Shown here: positions 25,870 to 48,923 of the stretch, one piece after another
Numbering within the stretch: the stretch's first letter is position 1
Layout: each line of letters opens with the position of its first letter
NCBI RefSeq assembly: GCF_036370855.1
Contig: NC_088102.1
Span: 69,201,601-69,265,600 of the forward strand
Source of the DNA: Dromaius novaehollandiae
Lineage: Eukaryota; Chordata; Aves; Casuariiformes; Dromaiidae
Direction of reading: 5' to 3'
Length of the DNA stretch: 64,000 nt
Notes under the pieces: generated by a model
Told to the model about the DNA's origin: nothing
What the model saw: the letters and a program-made list of their open reading frames with translations, nothing else
Database searches by the model: none
Translations under genes and position numbers: made by a program

Positions 25870-27752
25870 GAGGAGCGGTCCAGTGAGAGCGGATGTCTAT
25901 TTAAACCCTCAGGGTTTTGTAATCTTCCTCTCACAAACGCTAAGCTGAAGTTCCTCTTTCTCGGTAGAACTGGGGCAGAAACGTAAGGGAGCGGGGCAGG
26001 GAGGAAGGGGAGGGGATGTTCTCCGGTCGAAGGGTGCCCGTTTCTGCAGCAGCGCGGTGGGCTCATGCCGTCCCCATGGAGCGTTCCCAGTGACACCTCC
26101 CTGCTGCAGCAGCTCGTCCTCCGCTGTGGGGTACGCCAGCTGCGGCTGGTGGGAATAGCCGTGCCCCTTCCGCAGCACTGTTTTCCACCCAGGAGTAGGA
26201 AATAACCTGTGGTCCTTCTCTGTCTCAACCTGCCATTGCCAGTACGGTGAGAAGCATTTTTTAGCCGGAGGACTGGCAGAGGATGTGGGTGTGCCGCCAT
26301 CTCAAAGCTGCCCTACGGCAAAAGACGGGCTGTATTTAATTCAGCTTTGAAGGTGAAAACGGTTAGCTAAGAAAGCTTATATGAGGTGGGCCTGGACCTC
26401 TTCCCAGTTTTGCTGCTACTGCTGTGTGGGTGTTGACATGCAAATCACTTTGGCCAAGGCTTTCAAATCTATCCAGTGATTTTGGATCACCAGCTTGAGA
26501 TAAGGCAAATCAGAGACAGGACTGGGCACTTCATGAAAACCAGGCCTCTTGAACCGGTTACTTTTGATTTACCTGGCCTATACCTCGGTTTTCTTGTCTG
26601 TAAAATACTCCCTCACATCGCGGGGCTTGCTCTGGGAATGCGTGAAGTTTGCCTCCTGAGTGTCAGGCTAAAGGACTGCAGAGTGTCCTAGGGTAGACAT
26701 TGTGCATGGTTTCGTGTTCAGCTTGATTGATTTCTTGGATCATTTTAAGTAACCTTCATTACTAGTGGAGGATATTAGATTAAATAGCTCTGGATGCTGC
26801 AGTTGTGGGCTGTAGTTTTAGATGAAGTTCCATTTTTTTGGATGAGGTTAGCTCATGTTTGAGACTCCAGAGAATTGGATCATAAAAGCAAAATAAAGGC
26901 AATGGATCCTAGAGCCTTAGTGCAGGATGACAGAAGGAAATAAGTACAAATTTCTATGGCCAGATTTCCATGGTCGTCAGCGTAGTGGATGGGGAGAATG
27001 AAGAAGTCCTTGACCCCTGGGGCGCACCGTTGATTCCACCGTTTCCCTGTTGCCTGGCCATGTTCTGCAGGGTGGAAAGTGTGTGTGAGCTGGGGCTGAG
27101 AGTACGTGGCAGTATTTAGGTAGAATACCTTGCAGTGACAATTTCACAGCTAGAGAAAATTTACTTTAAAAATACATGAGTCCCTGATGGTGACCTGCTG
27201 TCTTTTCCCCCTGAGGACTGGGGGAAATATTTCTCTCTTTGCCATGCAGAATTTTTTTTCTTCAGAGTGGGCTGGATTGGCCTTGTCCCATGCTCAATCC
27301 CTACTGAAGTCAAGCAACTTAAAAGACCATTAAAACCTTCTTAAATGGGAGCCTGGACTAAGGCCCTGCACTGGGAGACTACGTGTTTTGTCGCTGTCTC
27401 CGCCGCTGCCCGGTCTGGTATCCTTGGGCCCCTCTGCGTACTTCCCTTCACCTCTGCCTCATCCGCCTTGCAGAATTAGGTGATCTGGGTGTTTCACAGC
27501 ACGTGACGTGGTGGGTCCCTGACTTTTGTGTCCTGGCATCTGTGTGCTTCTGGGACGAGCAGTAGATGTCAGAGACAGATGCTTGGGAATGGGGGCCACT
27601 TGATACCGAAGACACAAGCCTGTTCTCCGCAGATTTCTGCCTTTCCCAGTCACTGATGTGTACTGGAGCTGGCCAGGCAGCCCCCCTTGCAGAGCAGCCA
27701 GAGACAGAAGCAAACCCCTCTCCTAACACGACGTCTGTATTTCTCCTTGCAG
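25870..27752. other. Probable 5' UTR intron of HRAS
   Basis: This lies between the CpG-rich block and the acceptor TTTCTCCTTGCAG that ends at 27752. It contains a MIR fragment and otherwise nothing recognisable. If the upstream block is the first exon, this is HRAS intron 0. Confidence 0.4.
26560..26650 (+). mobile_element. MIR-like SINE fragment
   Basis: CTCGGTTTTCTTGTCTGTAA followed by AATACTCCCTCACATC corresponds to the MIR segment 'cctcagtttcctcatctgtaaaatggggat...cctacctcat'. It is diverged and non-coding. Confidence 0.5.
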
Positions 27753-40621
<12,869 letters not shown>

Positions 40622-40626
40622 CTACG

Positions 40627-43099
40627 GTGAGTTTTGGAAGCAGGAGACAAGGTACAGTGGGGGTACGTTGCAAGCAGGGAAGGCGGGTGACTGCAGATGC
40701 ACCTGGCTGCAAACAAACGCAGCAGAAGCTATTTCAGTGGCATGGATTTTTTAATTAAACAGATTTTTGATTGAAATAGCATTTTCTCTCAGAACATAGG
40801 TAAGTCAAAAATTTCCACTTTCCTGAGGAAATGTGTGGGAGGAAAGGGTTGTTTAACTTTTTTTCCTCATTCAGTGAAACAAACTTTAGCAGACCACTGA
40901 AAAAAATAAATGCTTTATCATACTTTCCCCAAGAAAGCTCCTTCCTATGTTGACCCTCTGAAAGAAGAGTTAAGCTGGTATTCAAGGTGTGTGGATCACC
41001 ACACCTTTGCCACACACTGGTCCTAAAATAGTTTAAATGAAGAGATGTGTGACCACATTGGCTCCTAACACACTTGTGTGAATCGCATTGTCCTAAAACG
41101 TTGGAGCAGATGTACTGAGCTGTGAAAGTCCTCTGTTCCTTAGAAGAGTTTTCCCATTAGATATATCCCCTGGGATATTTGAAACTGATGCAATATTGAG
41201 AATTAGCCATAAGGGGGCTGTTTCGCCTTTATAAATTGTGCATGTTGGAGCCAGAAACAGTATTTTTCAGCATGTCCAACTTTGTCTGTGCTTGCTCTTT
41301 TCTTGGTTTTAATGCTGAGTTTATTTAAATCATTGCAATCCTGCCGGATAGTCGTGAGGGAGAGTGCCTGTCAGTTGGTTGCCTGTGTGTGCGAGGTGGC
41401 CTTAGGCCAAACATCCATTGGTTTGGTTTCCGCATTAAAGGAAGTGCTGCGTAACCGGGACCTTCTATGGCAGAAGGGGGAGCGAGGGAATTGGGAATTG
41501 GGGTTGAGTGCACCAGTGTTGTCCTTTGGATGGAGGAGTCTTCCAAGCACTAGGATTGGCGGCCCTTTATCCCTTCATGCGACTGCTGACGTCCTAGAGA
41601 AAAAAGGCCATACCAGCCAGAGCGCCTGCTAAGAGAGGCCGACTGAACGTGGAGGTGGGCAGCTGTTTTTTCTCCATTACTTTCTGAGGCAAAGGCCACG
41701 AGCGCAGCCGAGCTCTTCCCAAGAAAAGAAACGCTGGCAGCGTTTGTTTCCTATAAACAAAAAATGAACTGAGCACCCCACCCCTCTGCTCCCGGCTGAG
41801 GAGAGCACGGGCGCAGGGCAAGCCAGGCGAGATCTCCCCCGGGGGCTGAGCCGTACTCTGTGCCTAGCACACTTAACACTGCTGAGGGAGGTTTCCAGAT
41901 GTTTGGATCACCCAGATGTTCAGGAGCATTTCCTCCGGATGGGGATGTGAGCTCGGGGCTCATTTCCTGCTCTGGCTCGCATCTGAAAGCACGTGGAGAA
42001 GTCCAGACTGCTCAAGCTGCTGTTTCCCCTTACGCTGATACCCTGTCAGAGCAAGCGCGAGCCTGGTGTCCAGCACCAGCACTGACCGTGCCTTGAAACG
42101 GAGGGGCAGTGAGGGGGAAGGAGCGTCTTGGAAGCTCTTCCCTCTGATTTTTAAGAGAGATCCTGTGAATTACCCACATCCCAGCTGCCTTGACGAGTCC
42201 TTTTCCTGCTCCCTGCATTCACAGCAGACACCTGATGGATGGGCGAGCGGCTCTGGCTCAGCTGCCGGGGAGTGGGTGGCTCACAGAGGGAGGAAAGTGG
42301 CTCCTCTCCGTGGAGCTGCAGGGCAAATGCAGTCCCGCGCAGAGATGCAAAGGCAGCTTAAGATGCTTCAGCGAATTACACAGCTCAGGGCCATTCCCCC
42401 ACAGTGGGCAGGAGAGGAGAAGGCTTGAGACGAGAGGAGTCAAATCAGAGCACTTTGCTTTGCTTTGCTTTGCCTCCCACTAGGCAGGGCAAGGGCTATG
42501 CACAGTCCCTTCCTTAGGGCAACGCGGCCCCAGGAGGTGAGTTTTGCAACTAGGCGGTATGAGAGGCAGAAACTGGAAACAACACTGACATCCCAGCTTC
42601 CTTTAGCAGCAGTGACCAGATAAGGACAAGAGCAGAGATGGGGGAACCTCACGACTTGAAGGGAAAAGGCAGGCAAAGACATGCTGTGTTTTGGAGAGGA
42701 GAGGGTGCATGTGTGGCCAGGGGGCACAGAGGTTTGGTGCTGCTCCTTGCCCTGCTGTGGACTCCCGTCATGGTTCCCATCATCCCTGGAGGAGGGGTAA
42801 AGAGATCAGCAGGCTGTGCCCCTTCCAGCGAGAGGGCCGAGGTCTGAAAGGAGGCAGAGGGTCTCGTAAGATGCCTGAGACTCGTCCATTGCTCCGCAGA
42901 GCCCTTGCTTTTTCCCTTCAGCACATGCCCAGAGACCGGGGTGAGTCAAGGCCAGACTCCCAAGACCTGTGGAGCTCTTTGCTTTCCCTCCATGGGCACT
43001 AGTGGGATTGTCCTGGAAAGGGAGGGAGCGTCATGGGAACAGCAGCCACCAAGTCTGAGATGAAATGGGTACTAATTAATGTCCTCCTTCTTGTTTCAG
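40627..43099 (+). other. HRAS: HRAS 3' UTR intron
   Basis: A strong donor (CTACG|GTGAGT) lies five bases after the stop and a strong acceptor (CCTTCTTGTTTCAG) ends at 43099. Human HRAS mRNA is also spliced immediately after its stop codon, so the arrangement is inferred to be conserved although this intron is much longer (2.47 kb). Because the junction is within 50 bases of the stop, nonsense-mediated decay should not be triggered. Confidence 0.8.
42453..42472. repeat. (CTTTG)4 short tandem repeat
   Basis: Four exact CTTTG units, within the HRAS 3' UTR intron. Confidence 0.9.
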
Positions 43100-43395
43100 C
43101 TGACTGGACTGTGACTTGGAGGGGTTTCCACTGTGCAGAGCACAAGGAAAGAGGTGAAGCGAAAGAAGAAACAAATGGATTTGGGGAGGAGTATGGGAGG
43201 AGGGGGAGAGGAAGAGGAGGAGAAAGAGGACAGGGGGACCATGAGCCCCTCCATGGACTATCTCGCACTTCACCCAGGCCTGCAGCAAACGACTTTTTTT
43301 TCTTTCCCCATCCCCTCCTCCTTTGGCCTCCTCCCATCCCGGCAACTGTACAAAGCCACAGATTGAATCACAGTAAATTATTATTTGATGGTCTC
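43100..43395 (+). other. HRAS: HRAS terminal 3' UTR exon
   Basis: It starts after the acceptor at 43099 and runs to an estimated cleavage site near 43390-43400. Its middle (43145-43237) is almost wholly purine, GGAGGAGGGGGAGAGGAAGA-like. That recalls the GGAAGGAGGAGGAAGG tract in the human HRAS 3' UTR. The 3' end carries ATCACAGTAAATTATT followed by GATGGTCT, which I recognise from the human transcript end. Confidence 0.8.
43372..43377 (+). terminator. HRAS: HRAS polyadenylation signal AGTAAA
   Basis: AGTAAA, a known variant of AATAAA, lies in a block matching the human HRAS 3' end. A G/T-rich element (TTGGTGGCTGTGTCCTG) follows about 30 bases later, as expected downstream of a cleavage site. 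Confidence 0.8.
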
Positions 43396-43399
43396 GACA

Positions 43400-46300
43400 A
43401 ACCGTCTTGGTGGCTGTGTCCTGCTTCAGAGGTTGCTGCTGATGGTGCTTTTGTGAGGACTCTTTGTGGGGCTGGTGGGGGAAGGAGGGCACGCGTGGCT
43501 CGAGTGGAAAGGGACGAGGCTGAGATTTGCTCTCTCGATTGACTGAGATCACGTTGAAGAGTGGGCCAGTAAGAGTGGTTTTGAGAAAAACCGATCTAGA
43601 GCCTAAGCGGATAGGGAGCCCACACATTGTCTTTCTGGAGACAAATGAATTTTGAAGAGGTCTTGAGGTGGGTGAAGATTGTCTGTTGGCCTCCGCGGGC
43701 AAAACCTTGCTAAAGCTTCCTACCAGAGCTGCTCCTTGCCAGCTGGTCAGAGAGAGGAAGTGGAGGCGGCTGCTCTCTGCCCTGAGGGCTTGGTGGCTTT
43801 CTGAAGGGGTGTTAGGATCTGTAGATAAGTGTTTGCAAGAAGCAAAACCCAGTGCTCTGACTGCATTAGCCTTCTCTGTGCTCTCTCCCAAGGATGTGTC
43901 CCACCAATATTCTACTTCACAGAGAAAAAGCTGTCCTTGCCTCCTGCGAGCTCCCCCCAACATGCATGCTCTCCTAGGAAGAGCGCAGCTGAAATGCTTT
44001 GCTGGCCCCTGAGTTTTGGCCAGGTGGAAGGCTGCTACCAGTCTGAACCTGTCTTCAGCTCTCCCAGGTGCTTTGCCTTAGACATAGTCTGCGTGGGAGG
44101 TTTATGAGCTCAGATGTGATGCCTGGAAGGGAAGATGCATCAGGGAGGGGATCTGAAAGCTGTGTTCACCTGAGCAGGTGCCAGGTTGTTGCTTCTTTGA
44201 TTTGTCTTCCCTGAGCAGCTTTTCAAGCAGGGCAAAAAGAGGAGGGAAGCCTCTTTCTCTTTCCACAGCATCATGCAGTAAGTTGGGGTGTGGGGGCTTC
44301 TGAGAGGAGAACAAAAACTGACCCAAGTCGATGTGCTCAGCTGCTTTGAACAGCCTCCCACCCACGGCTCTTCCCAGACGCAGGCACCTATCTTTTTGCA
44401 ATAACCATCCCCAAGTGCATACGTGCTCCGGTAGCAGAATTGGGCCTTTCTGCTCCCCTCTAGCACCCAGCTGACAGACTCCTGAAGGCACATACGCCTT
44501 TAGGCTTTTCCTGTCTGTCCGCTGCCTGTTATGGTATGTAAATCCTTGTCTGTCCCTTGCATGGCTGAATCACCTGTGAGCACACAGCAAAAAGGCTCTC
44601 CTTCACTCTAGACAGTAATCTGGGTGCTCAGCAACTGCTGGCTAAGATGGAAGGACCCAGACTCCCAGTCCTCAGATTTAGTGCAAGTAAGAATGTTTTA
44701 GATTAGGGTTAAGTCTGTTGGGAAGCCCTCCAGCAGCTCCTTGAAAAGACTGTTATATTCCTTTCCTAATTGGTTTTTTTTCCCTTTAGTAGCCCTCCTG
44801 CCTCGCCTGCTCCGTGGCAGTGTAGCTGTTCGTGACAGAGCTGGGTGTGTTGCTGCATTGCTCTCAGGCGTGCTTTTTGGGACCACATCCAGGTATCATA
44901 TCTGCCCACGCTGTGGTCACATCTCGTGTCTCGGATCCAGCCCTCCCTTCGGGGCCAGGCCGCCCCGCCGCTTGCTGCAGCGGGAACTTTGTTCTTTTCC
45001 TCCCGAGCGGCAGACGATGCAGGAGCCCTCCTTGGTCTGAGGCAAAACCCCTCACGCGGGGAATCGTGCAGAGGGCAGAACGACATTGCGCATGGTCTCT
45101 GAGCCGTGGTTCCTTTGGTTTTTTGCCTGAGGTCGGACTGAGTTTTCCCACGTTGCTTGCACTAACAGAGCCAAGACAAGTCTTTGCACCCAGTGCAGCG
45201 GGCGGCTCAGTGCCCTTCCCTCTCCCCTTTATTCAAGGATAGAAGCAGCGAGTGCTGCTGGCCTTTAAACTTGGGCCTCAGTGAGCTGAGCAGGGCAGGG
45301 CTGTCACCGCTGATGTGCACTGACAGCAGCCGTGGCTGAATCCGAGCCCCGAGGGCCCCGTTGTGCTATGCACCACGTGAACGCGGGGAGGACATTCCTG
45401 CCTGGGAAGGGTGCAGAGCAGCCAGGGTGGGATGCGAAGCGCGGCAGGTGTGCTGTGCTTGGGGCCTGTGCTAAGGTTTGTCCATACAGCCCACCCCGGG
45501 GTGAGCTGCACTTCGGGGAGCTGCTGCCCTACAGGGTCACAGTCCCCAGCTCAAGGCTTGGTCATGAGGAAAGCCTTTGGGGAAGAGCTCCGGTTTCCCT
45601 GTGCCCTTAACACATGCCCAGCAAGGTTGGCACCTGTGCAAGTCTAGGGCTTAGGGAATCTCTGTGGAAAGGGCTTGCTTTGAGATCTGGGCTCCTTTGC
45701 TAGTACCCACACCAGCAGCCTCTCCTCCCTACGCTCTGTCACACTGCGCAGCAGCAGAATCAAAGCAGATGCTACGCAGAGGTGCTGCCTTGGCTTGTGG
45801 CCCGGGCAAGCAGCAACTTGCATTAGCAGCCTGCTTTTTGTACCTGCCTTCCCCACACTACTGCATTGGCTGCAGGGCACATCACCCACCCTGGCTGCAG
45901 CAGCCCAACACCCAGTTCCTGCAGGAAAAGGGCTGCTCCCAATTCAGGTGCCAAAAGTTGCCCAGGGGAAGAGCTGCCCATCATTGGCTGGGTGCTGTTT
46001 CCAGCAGTGCCTGTGCCACTACTGCAGGAGTCCTGCAGTCCCCTAAAGAGGCAGGGCAGTCTAGTGTTAAGTGCGGGGCTAGACCAGAGGGCTGCTGGAA
46101 AGCCTTCCAACCTAAGCTGTTCTGAGTGTGAAGCTTGGAAGTCGGGATTTTGTTCCTGACACTGGCACAACTAAGGGAGTTTGTGTGCAGATGAGAGCAA
46201 GGCAGAGCTTAAAATTGCTTTGTCCTTCCAGAAAAAGGCCAGAAGTCTAACAGTTAGTGGCTGCATTGATTTGGGAACCCTTGCTTCATGTAGTTACTGT

Positions 46301-46470
46301 ACTGGGAGCCTGAAACTATTTTGCTAGAATAAAACTATCCCATCCTCCACCAGCCCCAGCCCCTTGAGTCAAACACTGCAGGTGTTCAGATTAGAGGTAA
46401 CATGTAGCTTCAGTATTTAGGGATCTAGCAAGGACTGGAGTCAGGTAGAAATTGAAGCTGGAGACTGCAA
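43400..46470. other. Intergenic region downstream of HRAS
   Basis: No exon or RNA gene was recognised. RNH1, which follows HRAS in human as I recall it, is not seen here. A 295-residue frame on the minus strand (43076-43963) overlaps the HRAS 3' UTR and has no family resemblance. Confidence 0.5.
46050..46165 (+). mobile_element. MIR-like SINE fragment
   Basis: CAGTCTAGTGTTAAGTGCGG, then GGAAGTCGGGATTTTGTTCC, then TGACACTGGCA follows the start of the MIR consensus (cagtctagtggttaagagc...gggttcgaatcctggctctgcca). It is decayed. Confidence 0.4.
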
Positions 46471-47775
46471 GCATCTTCAGCTGATAGAGGGTGCTTTGAG
46501 TTTGGCAGATTGCAGACCAAGTCTCATGTCTCTGGTGGATTGCCCAGAGCACCCTTCAGCAGCAAGGCAGTGGGATCCTTTATCAGTAATAGTGCTGGTC
46601 GGTAACATGACCATCTTCTCTGGAGCAGGGATTCATTTCTGGAATAGAAAGCAGCATTTTCTTAGCTTGTTCACTGTACTTAATGACAAGGAAGCCCAAG
46701 TCAAGTGAGTCAACCATACAGTCCATGTTGAAGGTTGGAGATAGGCCAGGAGCTAAAGAAGGTGCAAAAAACTTGATGCAGTCTTACAGCACCATCTTGG
46801 GTGAAGAGCTGCTGCAACTTTATAACACTACATCTTTTTTCCAGGAGGCTAACTTCAGTCTGAACAGCCAGCAAGGCCAGCTTCAGGAGAGTCAAGATAG
46901 ATGTTCAATGTGTCAGTAAGACCAGTCAGCTGTGATCTGGTATTTGAGGTAGGCAAAAAACAACTCTTGGACCCTGCGGCTTCTCTCAGTTAGAGCTGTG
47001 AATGTGGACTTTGTTTTCACTTGTCAGCTTTGCTTGGATGACAAACACTGGTAGTCTGGGTCAATACAGCATAGCAGCTTGCTAGTCATGACAGGCTGAT
47101 GGGTTCACAGCTACTTCTTGCTGCGTGAATTTCCTGAGCCTCAGAGTAGTATCAGGGTTAGTTTCATTAGAGTGAAGGCAAGTCAGGAAAGGAACTGCTA
47201 GGTTCAGAGTTGGTTTAGGCATTTTTCCCAGAACATGGGTATTTAGGTGCACATGTTCTAGGAATATCTTCACTGGAAGAAGTGTTTTCCAGTTACTGCA
47301 ACAGTTGAAAGTTTCCTTTATGGCCAGGAGTTTGCTACCCATCTCAATTTTGCTTTTGCAGCATATGCTCAGGTGAGCAGAGCATGCTGTTATTCTGAAG
47401 AGCAGCTCCAGCTGGTGTGGCTGGAAGCTGCATAAGGCCACAGAGGTAAGGATGTTGCTGTATTGGAGCACTTCAACTTTCTTCTTCAGCTACAGTGAAT
47501 TCTTCAGCTGGTCACAGCAAGGCTGGACTGAACTCAGTGCTGTGATGTGAATCTCAGGCAAGTGTCAACACAGTCTCTGAGAAGGCTTCAGGCACTCAGG
47601 TACTGTGCCAACTATCTTTTGAGGCTGCATCTCCCATGAGGGAGGAGTGTCTCCTTTGAACCTGTTCTTGTATGATGGAATAGCTGAAGAAGTCTGGCTT
47701 GGTCTGATCTGACCAAGCCAGTCAGGAATGATGTCAAACTTCTCTCCCAATCATTCAGGCACCTCACACCCTACT

Positions 47776-47870
47776 ACAGAGGGGTTGGGGTTTCAGAGAG
47801 ATCACAGCTGAGCCAGCTGACAAAGTTGCTGACAAGTCTTTAAAGATGCTGAGTAAGTGCTGGAACAAGT
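47776..47870 (-). repeat. Diverged internal repeat, copy A
   Basis: Aligns with copy B at 48279-48375 by shared blocks GAGGGG, TTTCAGAGA, ATCACAG, CAGCTGACAAA and GCT.ACA.G, roughly two thirds identical by eye. On the minus strand it encodes LVSNFVSWLSCDLSETPTP, flanked by stops. Confidence 0.55.
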
Positions 47871-48278
47871 CTCATGCCTTTCGGTCTGTAAGGGCTTCAA
47901 CAGAAGCCTTTTCTTAAGGCAACAAAGATCGACCAGTGGCAGGTGACTCCAGAACAGATGAGTGCATGGCACTTGCTGTAGGCTTCAGCAGCAGCTGGGT
48001 TGGTTTGAGTTTGCAGGAGCTGGTGGCCATGACTCATTGCTGACAGGAGACTTGCCAGGTGGAGGGTGTAGCTGGGACTCACAGAGCAGCCCTTCTGGCC
48101 AGGGTGAAGGCTGGCCCTATGCCTTCCTGCTTGCAGTTCAGTTGGGTAAGGAGGGACAGAACAGCCTTCCCCTCCATGGTACAGTCCAGTCCACTGCTAC
48201 AGGTCTTTTCAGGCTGAGCGTTATTCTTGTATCATTTTCACTTGTGTGTAGAACACCTTGCTTGATCTCCCACAGTAT

Positions 48279-48375
48279 CAGGTACTGAGGGGCTGGATTT
48301 TCAGAGACATCACAGTTTAGGCAGCTGACAAAACTGCTTACAGGCCCTTGAAAGCGTTGATTAGGTGTTGCTTGT
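48279..48375 (-). repeat. Diverged internal repeat, copy B
   Basis: Partner of copy A, about 500 bases away. The minus-strand peptide PVSSFVSCLNCDVSENPAP matches copy A at 12 of 19 positions, mostly with conservative changes elsewhere, and in the same relative frame. That pattern suggests duplication of a once-coding unit. Confidence 0.55.
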
Positions 48376-48899
48376 TCCCCTGCAATGCCAGTAACTCTAC
48401 ACGACTTGCCATCTTCCAGTAGCAGCTGTTGATCTAGGTGCAGAGCTCAGTTCCTTCAGGGTCACCAGCAGCAGCCTGTTGTCTGCCAAGGACCGGGTGG
48501 TGAGCCTAGAGCAGCCAGACCACCTCATCCAATTTGGTGTCAGCCTGAGTGGTTTGAACTGCATTTCCTCACCATCAGGGCAGCTCTCTTCAGGAGCAGG
48601 CATCCTAGGGACACTCCTGCTGCATTCCTCTGGATGTGCAGGTGAGGCAAGCACAGTCTTTTTTTTTTTTCTCTTTCTATCTTCAGCAGCAATATCTCTG
48701 AGCCGCAGTTTATCAGAGAGCAGAGCAGGAATCAGCATTGTGGAGCAGTAGCCATCTGGGCCTGGAGCTAGTCAGCTTGAGGTCGTATCCCAGCTCAGTG
48801 CAGCAGGAAGCCTTAGGAGTAGGGCAAACTTCTCTGGGAGCTGTGAAGGTGAGCCAAGGCAGCAAAGCTCTCTAAGAACCAGCTTGCTCAAGCTGCGGG

Positions 48900-48923
48900 C
48901 TTATATACACACCCCCGGGGGTG
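48900..48923 (-). promoter_or_regulatory. TATA box with adjacent GC palindrome
   Basis: On the minus strand TATATAAG (48900-48907) is preceded by the perfect 14-base palindrome CACCCCCGGGGGTG (48910-48923). A transcript would begin about 30 bases downstream, near 48870, and run into the coding-like block. A perfect inverted repeat GGGGTG-CTTGCA-CACCCC at 49046-49063 lies further upstream. Confidence 0.4.

Noticed and set aside
25402..25986. Overlapping frames of 148-194 codons in the CpG block
   Set aside because: Several frames on both strands are open at once, a signature of high GC; the promoter/non-coding exon reading is more likely.
43076..43963. 295-codon minus-strand frame antisense to the HRAS 3' UTR exon
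   Set aside because: It covers the purine tract and the conserved HRAS 3' end in antisense; the translation has no motif and no sign of coding selection. The UTR assignment explains the sequence better.
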